NCBI GenBank assembly: GCA_948567375.1 | Contig: OX419758.1 | Location: 52,705,001-52,769,000, forward strand | Reading direction: 5' to 3' | From: Lunularia cruciata | Lineage: Eukaryota; Streptophyta; Marchantiopsida; Lunulariales; Lunulariaceae | Length of the DNA stretch: 64,000 nucleotides | Shown here: positions 55,481 through 64,000 of the stretch, one piece after another | How the letters are laid out: every line of letters starts with the position of its first letter | Position numbering within the stretch: position 1 is the first letter of the stretch | The notes under the pieces: generated by a model | Seen by the model: only the letters and a program-made list of their open reading frames with translations | Told to the model about the DNA's origin: nothing | Databases searched by the model: none | Translations under genes and position numbers: made by a program

Positions 55481-56725
55481 TGTAATAATATGGAGTTTAG
55501 CAACAAAGTTAGTCAGGGCTAACAAAGCAGAAAATGGGCCAAATTTAGCCTAGAATATTCTAGAAGTATCTAGGTATAATACTCCGAGGAAAGAGATCTC
55601 TTCAAGAGAGAAAACACAAATTTCACACTCAATCCTTTGATGTCCCAAAGGAGCACCTTCTCTTTATTATATAGTCAAGGAAGATCTCCTCCAATGAAGC
55701 TTGACCATATGATTAGGTACATGGATAGGTGACATGTCAGCAAGCTCCCCTCTTAGATTGCCTGCTTGTATGGGTGACATGTTGGTCTTGGTCCCATCTG
55801 GTTGGTCAAATAGGCTTTGACTAGACAGAATCTTTTAGAGAATCTTCTTGTGGGAATCTTAGAATCATGTGAGTGAGGTACCGTTGGAAAGCTCTCGGTG
55901 AGACAAACTTGGGGGAGGGAAGGCCAAACTTTCCTTTGTTTGGGAGGGGGGAAGTAATTTGCACATTTTTGAGGCCTAATTCATCCATTTAGGCCTCCAA
56001 AATTGCCTCTAAAGTTTTTGGGCCTATTTTGGCTTTTGCCCTATTAGTAGAAGTGCTCTTTTGGTGATACTTCTATCTGATCTACATTCTCCATCATGTG
56101 TAACATCCTTCTAGATGTTACTACTCCAAATTTCACCTCTAGATCATATGCCTAACTATTGATTCTAAAGTTTCCAAGCATTTTTTGGTTTCTGGCCTAT
56201 TAGTAGTACTCTTTTGGTTATACCTCTAGCTTATCTACTTAGTCCATCATGTATAACATCCTTCCAAATATTACCAAACTAAATTTCATCTTTAGATCAC
56301 CTATCTAGTTATCGGTATTACACTAGGAAACTACTTGGTACCCTTCAAAGTATTGGGTAGCATGCATGCCAAGTGGCAACTTCTAGGAGGAAAATTCTTG
56401 AGAAGCTTCTTTGTTAGCTTAACTTGCATCCCAAGAAGATAGCTTATAGAAGGAAGCTTCTAGAAACTTCCAACTAGCTTAGCTTGTACACCAAGTAGGT
56501 GGCTTCTAGAAGGAAGTTTCTTGAGAAGCTTCTTGGTTAACTTGGCTTGCACTCCAAGAAAGCGGTTCAAGGAAGCTTCTTGAGAAGTTTCTCTCAAGAA
56601 CCTTGTATGCTTCTTATAAATACCAAGGCCAGAGCTCATGCTAGGCATTTGGAGTTTCACACACTCGAGTGTCCTAATATGATCTTCCATTCTCCTATTT
56701 CTCTCCTCAATCTTGGTCCTTTACA
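55481..56725 (+). repeat. E 5' LTR, interrupted by A6
   Basis: Starts TGTAATAATATGGAG, ends GGTCCTTTACA; about 490 bp when the 753-bp interruption is removed. It contains several copies of the AAGCTTCTTGAGAAGCTTCT palindrome-rich motif that also marks 29940-30380 and 62190-62340. Confidence 0.92.
55575..56322 (-). repeat. Solo LTR A6 in the E 5' LTR
   Basis: 748 bp, TATAATACTCC to GGTATTACA, with a perfect 5-bp duplication CTAGG (55570-55574 and 56323-56327). The long A subtype, as in A1. Confidence 0.93.
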
Positions 56726-56726
56726 T

Positions 56727-56738
56727 TGGTATCAGAGC
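56727..56738 (+). other. E primer binding site, initiator-Met tRNA type
   Basis: TGGTATCAGAGC one base after the 5' LTR end. Confidence 0.93.
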
Positions 56739-56938
56739 ATGAATGGGATGGATGGAATTTATGAACCACCAAATCTATTTCTGCTAAACCATTGGGATTT
56801 TTGTGTCTAAGTATTATCCAAGCATCACTTCACATAGTTCATCACCTCATGCTTTGGACAAAATTTTTTGAATGCAATTTTCTAGTTAAAGGAACCCTTG
56901 GTACGTCTGATTGTAATTTATGGAGAATAATAGATGTG

Positions 56939-57525
56939 TGTAATACTCCAAGGACAAGAGAACTCTCCAAAAGTGATACAAGAGAGAAAACACAAGTTTC
57001 ACACTCAATCCTTTGATGCTCCAAATGAGCACTTCTCTTTATTATATAGCAAAAAAGATCCTCTCAAAGGGAGCTCCACCCTTGGATCAGAAACATGGAT
57101 TGGTGACCTGTCAGAAAGCTCCATCCTTAGATTAATTGTTTAGATGGATGACTTGTCAGTCCTTGTCCTATCTAGTTCGTCAAATGGGTTTGACCAAAGG
57201 GAATCTTTAGGGAATCTTTGGGAGCTTAGAATTTGGAGGTACCATTGGAAAGCTCTCTGAGAGGCAAATCATAACATGGAGAAAGCAAGCCTTTTTTCCT
57301 TGAGGAGGAGGGAATCTTTCTATTTTTGAGGCCTAATTCATCCGTTAGGCCTCCAAAATTGGCTTTAAAGTTTTAAGACTATTTTTGACTTCTACACTAT
57401 TAGTAGAAGTATTCTTTTGGTGACACCTCTGTCTAATCTACCTAGCCCATTTTACACAACATCCTTCTAGATGTTACCAAGTCAATTTTCATCTTTAGAT
57501 AATATGTCTACTTGCTTGTACTACT
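56939..57525 (-). repeat. Solo LTR A7 in the E leader
   Basis: 587 bp, starting TGTAATACTCC and ending TTGTACTACT, flanked by a perfect 5-bp duplication ATGTG (56934-56938 and 57526-57530). The short A subtype. Confidence 0.92.
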
Positions 57526-58290
57526 ATGTGTTGCAATTAATGACAAGAGCATGTAGAAAGAGTACCAATTTGAGAAGGAGAATATCTAATCCGATACCCA
57601 AGGTATTTGAAAGTAAGAATTTTTTGGATGCAATGGAGAATTTTGTGTTTGACTACAACAAAGCAAATCTTGAATTTTGAAGCTACAAATCTTCAAGATG
57701 AATGGAAATAGATTCTATTGGCTTCCAACCAATTGGATGGGGTAGCAAAGCTATGGTGGAGATTCCAAGTGGAATGAGCTGAGTGGCAATTTATGGCATC
57801 AATCTTGACTTGGGAAAAATTCAAGAGTTCAATAATTAGTTGATTCTAAGCTATAAATGCCACACAAGCTGCACAAGATAGGTTGGTAGAGTTGAAGTAG
57901 ATTGGCTCTATAAGAAGTTATATCATGCAATTCCAAAACACCATAATGCAAATTCTACATATTCTAGAAGGTGAAGCTCTAGATCAATTTGTAAGGAACT
58001 TGAAGTCACAAACCAAATAAGAGGTAACTTTGCAAGAGCCACAACACTTGGAGGAAGCCATGTGGTTGGCCAAATGCTTTGATTCCTTGGTTGCAACAAC
58101 TTGGTCTCGACCTCCATAGAACCTACCAATACACTACACACAGGTGGAGGAGCTGACACCAATGGAGATTGATGCCATTCAGTGGAGACCACTTGGCATC
58201 ACAAATAAAGAAAAATTGCAACAAAATAGTGGTTGTTTTTATTGTCACCAAATTGTACATGGTATTTCTAAATGTCTACTCAAGAATGTG
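57526..58290 (+). pseudogene. E gag with zinc knuckle (broken)
   Basis: Readable in patches: the capsid strands around VAKLWWRFQVE and LTWEKFKSSI, a QNTIMQILHILEGEALDQF helix, and a canonical CFYCHQIVHGISKC knuckle (CX2CX4HX4C) at 58234-58275. Several TAG/TGA stops. Upstream, 56740 begins MNGMDGIYEPP, which may be the original start, separated by A7. Confidence 0.85.
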
Positions 58291-58390
58291 CAACCTTGAC
58301 AAAGTTTGTGGAGCAAAATGATCAAGGAAATGAGGGATCCTAGTAAGAGATTTTGAGAGAACTTGATTAGTTCTAATGGGATTGAAGGCT

Positions 58391-58760
58391 CAACCTATAC
58401 AAGTTTGCTTCACTTGCAAGCTATGATATTTGATTGTGGTTGTAGAATTTTAGTTGATTCTAGAAGTTTAGAGAATCGCATGTCCATGTAATTAGCAAAA
58501 GAATTACATATTCCTATCAAGCAAGTAATTAGAACCAGATTGATGATAGCAAATGGTATAAAGGGTTTAACATTCAGTACCTCACATCTTGTTACATTCA
58601 AGATTGGGAAGGAGTATTTGGAGTGTATGAGGTTGTAGTGGCACCTCTATACTATGATGTCATTTTGGGTTACCTTAGCTTGAACATCATAAGTTTCAAT
58701 TTGATTGAACCTGACGACAAATTCAAATACAACACCAAGGTAACAAATTCTGATAAGGTT
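58391..58760 (+). pseudogene. E aspartic protease (altered motif)
   Basis: CRILVDSRSLENRMSM corresponds to the LVDSGSTxN strand, with Gly changed to Arg. YYDVILGYLSLN is the second motif (usually DVILGxDWL). Confidence 0.85.
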
Positions 58761-59127
58761 GTCTAAGACCTTTGAGTAAGACACCTCAAAATAGTCAATC
58801 TCAAAATGTGGAATTTGTCAAGAAAGCAGCCATAGAGCAAGCTTTGAGGAATATAAGTCCCAAGATGAGAAGGTAGTTAGGAAAACAACCATAGAGTAAG
58901 CTTTGAAGGAAGATAAGTCCCAAGATAGGAAGTTTGTCAAGAAAGCAACCCTAGTTTGAAGGAAGATAAATCCCTAGATAGGAAGTTTGCCAATCAAGAA
59001 GCTATAGAGCAAGCTTTGGAGGAAGATAAGTTTATTTTTGGAGTTTACATCAAGTTAATTGCATAAGGAGAATCTGAGGAGGGTCAAGAGCCTCATCAAG
59101 CAATGGTTGATAAAATAGTTTAGGAGT
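58761..59127 (+). repeat. E linker with a 60-75-bp imperfect tandem repeat
   Basis: Three or four tandem units of GAAAGCAACCxTAG-type, with AGCTTTGGAGGAAGATAAGTC, span about 58815-59040. They encode repeats such as KFVKKATLE, EQALEEDKSQDRK in broken frames, between protease and RT. Confidence 0.75.
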
Positions 59128-59924
59128 TTGCAAATCATATTTCAAGATAATCTGCCAAAGGGATTACTCTCCAATTGTGGTATGCCTTTCAAGATTGAGT
59201 TATTGCCAAGGAGTACTCCAATGAGTAGACCAATCTATCGGCTCTCACCAAAGGAGTTGGAGGAGTTGCAAACAACACTTAAAGAGTTGTTGGAAAAGGA
59301 TTTTATACAATATAGTATATCTTCTTGGGGAGCACTAATACTATTTGTTCCAAAGAAGGATGTAGGACTTTGTTTCGATATTGATTATCGTGGGCTCAAT
59401 AAATAAATAGTGAAAAATGCATATCCTTTGCCTCAAATTGATGACTTGCTTGATTAATTGAGTGGAGCACAATACTTCTTCAAGTTGGATCTTTGTAGTG
59501 GCTATTAGCAAATCCCTATTGATGTGGAAGATGTGCAAAAGATTACCTTTTGCACAAGATATGAACATTTTGAATGGAGAGTTCTACCTTTTGGGCTCAC
59601 TAATGTCCAACAGTCTTGATGGATAAGATGTATTGGGAGTTAGCTAGATTATTGAATTGGTACATGGTGGTGTTCTTGAATGAAATTTTAATTTATAGCA
59701 AGATAGAGGTAGGACATGCAAATCATGAGCAAGAAATCCTAATGTGACTATGTCAATGGAAGTTTTATTGCAAGAAGTCAAAGTGTGCTTTTTGGTATAA
59801 GAAAATTACCTTCTTGGGTCACAAGATCTCATGAGAAGTGATCAAGATAGAAGAGGGGAAAGTCAAAGCCATTAGTGATTGGCCTACTCCAAAGGATGCC
59901 ATAGAGATGTAAGCATTTATTGGA
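59128..59924 (+). pseudogene. E reverse transcriptase, catalytic site lost
   Basis: PIYRLSPKELEELQTTLKEL, DFIQYSISSWGALILFVPKK, CFDIDYRGLNK and AYPLPQIDDLLD are readable with stops between. The YxDD box reads FLNE near 59673-59684 (Asp-Asp to Asn-Glu), so the enzyme cannot be active. FEWRVLPFGLTN precedes it. Confidence 0.9.
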
Positions 59925-60480
59925 TTGGCAAGTTTTTATGGATGGTTCATCCACTATTATGTGCATGTGGCAACACCATTGACCGACCTCTTGGGGAAAA
60001 ACTCAAGCTTTCAATGGACCACCAAGCATGAAGAAGCATTCCAAAAGCTGAAACATATGATGTCTTCAAGACCTATTCTTCAACCATATGATCCTCAACT
60101 ACCTTGAGCTCTTCAACTACTTTGATGCTCCTAAGTTTGCCATTGGAGATATGTTGCAGCAAGAATTCCCAAATGGATTACATCCCATTGCCTTTGTGTC
60201 TCATTAATTAAACACCACAGAAAGGAATTACTCTATATGAGATTGGGAACAACTAGCAATGGTATATGCCACCAAGGTATGGAGGCATTATCTCTTAGGA
60301 AAATAGGTGATCATGCAAAACAATCACAAACCCTTGTTATAGACACTACATTTGGAACACATGAAGAGTCAACATCATTGATGGGAGGAGCAGCTCCAAA
60401 TTGTGTGAGATCAAACTTTAGTACAAACTTGGTTGGTTCCATGTCATCCTTGATGCCCTATCACAATGACCTGATTTGAA
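59925..60480 (+). pseudogene. E RT connection and RNase H (broken)
   Basis: FIGLASFYGWFIHYY and HEEAFQKLKHMMSSRPIL are open for 60 codons. RNase H after 60108 is split over frames: the Asp strand, the ERNYSIxEQELAMVY-like strand (about 60220-60270) and a later strand are recognisable. It ends in DALSR-like sequence near 60455. Confidence 0.8.
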
Positions 60481-61470
60481 GTCTCTTCCTCTCGTCACAA
60501 CGGCAATTATGATGGTGTCTATCAACTCCAAGGTCCAAATTGATTTTAAGAAAGCTCTACAACAAGATCCCTTCTTTCAAATGGTCCAAGGTTGTCTTGC
60601 AACATGCAACAAGGAGTGCAACATCTTCTCCTTCAAGGAAAACCTTCTATTCCATAAGGACCAGATATATATTCTAGCCATGGGTGATCTCTGACTTGTG
60701 CACCTCTAAGAAGCCCATGATTTACCAATCGTTGGTCATATGGGTGTGGACAAGACCTTGGGTACCCTTCAATGCCAATGCTGGTAGCCTAACATGGCAA
60801 GAGATGTTTGAAAGTTTGTCCAATCGTGTGAGAGCTACCAACGCAACAAGACCAACAACCAAAAACTGAGTGGACGCCTTCAACCACTCCCCATTCCATC
60901 TGCTCAATGGGAACACTACATCCTTGCCCAAGACAAAGCAAGGTCACATAACAATAGTGTTATTTATGGATAAGCTTAGTAAGCAAATCCATTTGGCACC
61001 AACCTTTGATATTGCAGATGCTCCAACATGAGCATAGATCTACTTTGACATTGTCTTTAGGCATCATGGGATGCCTCATGTACTCATCTTTGATTGTGAT
61101 CCTTGATTTATTACAAATTTTGGGAAGCACTCTTTTAGATACTCAACACCAAGCTTACTTTGTCAACGCCTCTCATCCTCAAAATGATGGACAAAATGAA
61201 CATACAAATTGCACCTTGGAGGATATACTTTATGCCTTTGGCAACATTCACCATACCAATTGAGATGAATGGCTTGCAATTGTGGAGTTTGCATACAATA
61301 ATTCCAAATAGACAAGCACCAAATTCTCTCCTTTCTTCCTCAATTTTAGCCAAGATCCACCTATTCTAGAATCTATTCTTGCTCCTCCTCCATCTCATGT
61401 CCCTCATACTTATACTTTCTTGACCACCATATCCCAATCCCTCTAACAAGCCAAATCTCATCTCCTTGTT
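60481..61470 (+). pseudogene. E integrase (broken)
   Basis: The zinc region at about 60700-60870 reads HVGVDKTLGTLQCQC-like and CATCQRNKTNNQK-like in different frames. The core has MDKLSKQIHLAP near 60965 with the first Asp region, FRHHGMPHVLIFD (Asp), and QNDGQNEHTNCTLEDIL with the Glu. Frameshifts every 50-100 bases. Confidence 0.8.
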
Positions 61471-62038
61471 GCTCAAAATTATCAAAATTATGTAAAGCAC
61501 CATTGTCATGATCTTATCTTTCAAGTTGGTCATAAAATCATGCTCTTATCCAATAACTTACTCCTCTCACTTGATACCCAAGTCTGTAAAATTGCTCTTA
61601 ATTGCATAGGACCCTTTGATGTCACCCAAATCATTTCTCCTATTGCTTATCAACTTGCCTTGTCTTGTCATATGTACATCCACCATGTCTTTCCTATTTC
61701 TACATTGAAACCCTTTGTTCTTAATCCATCTTCTTTCTCCTCTTGTGTCCAACCTTCTCCTCCTCCCATCCTTATCAATGATCATGAAGAGTATGAAATT
61801 GATCAAATCCTTGCACATTGCATACAACATATAGAGTACAAAGTCCACCAGAAATTGATCGGATCCTTGCACATTTCATACAACATACAAGGTTTTCAAC
61901 AACATACAGAGTACAGAGTCCTCTAGAATGGGTATCCTCTTCATAAGGCCACTTGGGAGCCTCTTTCTCATCTGCAAAATGCATAAATGGCCATCCAAGG
62001 GTTTGAAGCTTCAATAACGACAAGTACATTATCAACTA
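61471..62038 (+). pseudogene. E integrase tail and internally duplicated chromodomain
   Basis: One of the longest open frames of E (61540-61926). It includes CIGPFDVTQIISPIAYQLAL (the GPF/Y module), HVFPISTLKPF, then EEYEIDQILAHCIQHIEYKVH, the chromodomain start. A ~65-bp segment with ATCCTTGCACATTxCATA is then repeated, followed after a TAG by GYPLHKATWEPLSHL, the chromodomain end. The duplication puts two partial first strands in one domain. Confidence 0.88.
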
Positions 62039-62467
62039 TGTAACAATATGGATTTTAGCAACAAATTTAGTCAAGGCTAACAAAGTAGGGATTGGGTCAA
62101 ATTAGCCTAGAATATTCTAAAAGTATCTAGGAAGCTACTTGGTACCCTCCTAAGTATTGGGTAACGTGCATGCCAAGTGGTAACTTCTAGGAAGAAGCTT
62201 ATGAAGAAGCTTCCTAACTAGCTTAGCTTGCACCTCAAGTAGGTAGTTTCTAAAATCTTCCAAATAGCTCAACTTGCACATCAAGTAGGCGGCTTCTAGA
62301 AGAAAGTGACTCAAGGAAGCTTCTTTAGAAGCTTATCAAGAGCCTTGTGTGCATCCTATAAATACCAAAGCCAAAGCTCAAGGTAGGCATTTGGAGTTTC
62401 CCACACTCAAGTGTCTCAATGTGGTCTTCCATTCTCCTATTTCTCTCCTTGATCTGGGTCCTTCATA
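62039..62467 (+). repeat. E 3' LTR (429 bp)
   Basis: Starts TGTAACAATATGG, ends GGGTCCTTCATA; the last bases differ from the TTTACA of the 5' LTR. No clear polypurine tract precedes it. Confidence 0.88.
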
Positions 62468-63520
62468 GCTCCTGTGGCTTATCTTGGACTAAGAATCTGG
62501 ACAATTGCTCACTAGCCCTATAGGAAGACATAGATCCAAACAAATGCCACCCATGTGTTACTTCACAATGTTGTGATTCAAGAGACACAAATTTTTGCCT
62601 CTCATTCCTCACCTCATAATATGGTGACTCAAGAGACTAAGATTGAGTTTAGAGAGACACTTTATTTATTAAGAGAGTATATTCCACATATTCTCTTCCC
62701 AAGATTTCTACAAAAAAATATTATTGTCATGGATGTTACTTGTTTGGCATCATTATGGCTTTGCAATAACTCTAGTTATAGTGTGTGGGGAGCTTGAAAA
62801 TTAGGCATGTTTGGTGCCCTTACACATAACCATAGGGTTGGTAGCACATCTTGGTGTTAGCCATTTCATTCAATTCTATTTATTGCACTTTGAGGTTATC
62901 TTGTAGATAGATCTTATGCCTAATGAAGTTGAATTGTTGCTATAGAGCATATGGTACTAGTCAGAACTCTTGGAGGGAGTTCACACCGGGTCTTGCCTCA
63001 TGGCTTGTTTGTGTTCTATAGATGTCAAGTGAGATGCTTCTAGAGGACTTAGAGCTAGATCCTATAAGCATCTCACTTCATTAGGTTTACCTCTTCATGA
63101 TCTTCTAATCATGGATAGTTATGCATTAGCTTACTATAAGAACCATCCACATGGTGCAATCCATCCTCTCTACTTCTGTCCTTACAAGGCAGAGAGATGA
63201 TCATACACTTGGTCATTTGACCCCTTGATGATAGCTTTGGATAGATTTGTCCATGATGATCAAGCTACTATTAGCTGGGCAGATGAGGTGTGGACATCTA
63301 ATAGATTGAGTTCATATGGTAGTGATCAATATGACCTTCTAGCTAGTAGTATCAAGCACCAATCCTTGGATGAGAGCAAGTGGCACCTTTGGTGGTCATT
63401 GAGTCATTTAGGATTCAACATGATATATACTAACGCAAACTTGAGGATACAACCACACATAGACTCCATGTTGCATCTCCCTCATCTTCTTCACCTTCTT
63501 CTACTCCAACATAGTGACTA
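62468..63520 (+). pseudogene. Unidentified relic, right part of the sequence split by E
   Basis: Two open pieces: 62555-62797 (with TQETKIEFRETLYLLREYIP and VMDVTCLASLWL) and 63225-63521 (with TWSFDPLMIALDRFVHDD and NLRIQPHID). The second extends upstream in the same frame to about 63128 through a stop. Consistent amino-acid bias suggests decayed coding sequence. It may belong with 55039-55480. No known family recognised; it could be the host of E, either a gene or an older element. Confidence 0.4.
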
Positions 63521-63540
63521 GCCTTAGGGACTACACATTT

Positions 63541-63720
63541 ATACATATTATATGTATCATATTTATGATTATACATTTATTTCCATTCTCATTCTCACTT
63601 TGCCTCACTCATACCTCATATCATGTGATATGTATCATAGTTTTGATTTTACATTTACTTCCATTTTCACTTTGCATCACTCTTGTACCTCATATCACTT
63701 GAATTTGAATCCATTAAATA
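63541..63720 (+). repeat. Two-copy ~85-bp tandem repeat
   Basis: TATGTATCATA, ATTTACTTCCATTxTCAC and TTGCxTCACTC recur in order at about 63551-63630 and 63638-63712. Noncoding, AT-rich. Confidence 0.75.
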
Positions 63721-64000
63721 ATATGAAAGTTACTTACTTATGCTTGGACATCAACTAGCGCATACGAGCACTAGCTACTAGCAATGGGTGCCAATGCACA
63801 CCTTCTATCTCCAACTAGTATCATTGGGTGCCATCTAAAAACTTACATAAGCGCATGCCACTAGGTGCCATTGGGTGGCATTAGGCAGTAAGCACCTTAC
63901 CATTCTTTGATGGGTGTTAGAGAGCATCCATTCATGCTGGCAAGCATTGATCAGTGTCAACGTGTGCCATTTTACAAATTGGTTGGGAACTTGATGCTCT
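63721..64000. other. Unassigned sequence with scattered GGGTGCCA words
   Basis: GGGTGCCA or close variants appear about five times between 63787 and 63915, spaced irregularly. No gene seen. Confidence 0.5.

Larger units (their letters stand above)
55481..62467 (+). mobile_element. Chromovirus E with LTRs, target duplication and two solo LTRs inside
   Basis: Plus strand. 5' LTR 55481-56725, primer site 56727-56738, gag, protease, RT, RNase H, integrase, chromodomain remnant, 3' LTR 62039-62467. Flanks GCTCT (55476-55480) and GCTCC (62468-62472) are an imperfect 5-bp duplication. A6 sits in the 5' LTR and A7 in the leader, each with a perfect duplication. The coding region is badly decayed and the RT catalytic box is mutated. 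Confidence 0.92.

Noticed and set aside
1-64000. tRNA, rRNA, CRISPR arrays or bacterial-type operons
   Set aside because: None was found by eye. tRNA-like words such as TGGTATCAGAGC are primer sites beside LTRs, and the direct repeats present are LTRs or minisatellites.

Overview
The window looks like nuclear DNA of a land plant or close streptophyte relative with a large, repeat-filled genome. It is AT-rich. Nearly all of it is Ty3/gypsy retrotransposon sequence nested inside other retrotransposons: chromodomain 'chromoviruses' with the initiator-Met tRNA primer site TGGTATCAGAGC, one OTA (Tat/Athila)-like element, and an unusual third family called D here. No intact cellular gene, rRNA, tRNA or CRISPR array was seen. 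Every coding region is broken by stops or frameshifts, mostly stops one C-to-T or G-to-A step from a sense codon. The species cannot be named from this.

Layout. 1-1182 is unassigned. 1183-12195 is chromovirus A1 (minus strand), interrupted by solo LTR C1 (3501-4192) and by a 3.7-kb element B (4954-8653, perfect 5-bp target duplication) that carries one long unidentified ORF ending in a coiled coil. 12196-14091 holds solo LTR A3 and unassigned sequence. 14092 to about 54400 is one D-family element (D0, minus strand), split by D1 (17004-26532, plus strand), by a self-nested solo LTR pair (29673-30523) and by F (31502-52444). F contains A2 (31912-45806), A2 contains D2 (37326-44973), and D2 contains solo LTR C2 (37882-38587), so five layers are stacked. 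54462-55038 is solo LTR A5. 55481-62467 is chromovirus E with solo LTRs A6 and A7 inside. E splits an unidentified repetitive coding relic (55039-55480 and 62468-63520).

The D family is the main discovery candidate. D1 reads gag (two zinc knuckles, RGG box), protease, a C5-cytosine DNA methyltransferase resembling DNMT3/DRM enzymes, reverse transcriptase, RNase H, a DDE integrase with an HHCC zinc site, and a C4HC3 PHD finger at the C-terminus. Its ends are not ordinary LTRs. A block A (~445 bp) lies at the 5' end, and the 3' end is B (106 bp), two spacer bases, A, B. This is the A1-internal-B1-A2-B2 split-direct-repeat layout known from PAT/Ngaro-type DIRS elements. Here it occurs with a DDE integrase and clean 4-bp target duplications (CTAT for D1, ACTT for D2). 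The B-NN-A-B 3' end is present in all three copies, and the A1-plus-unique-leader 5' end is present in D1 and D2.

How the parts work together (inference): a D element could reverse transcribe and integrate like a Ty3 element, read chromatin with the PHD finger, and write cytosine methylation at or near its copies. The B-NN-A junction looks like an internal copy of a circle or tandem junction that could regenerate both ends. All copies here are dead.
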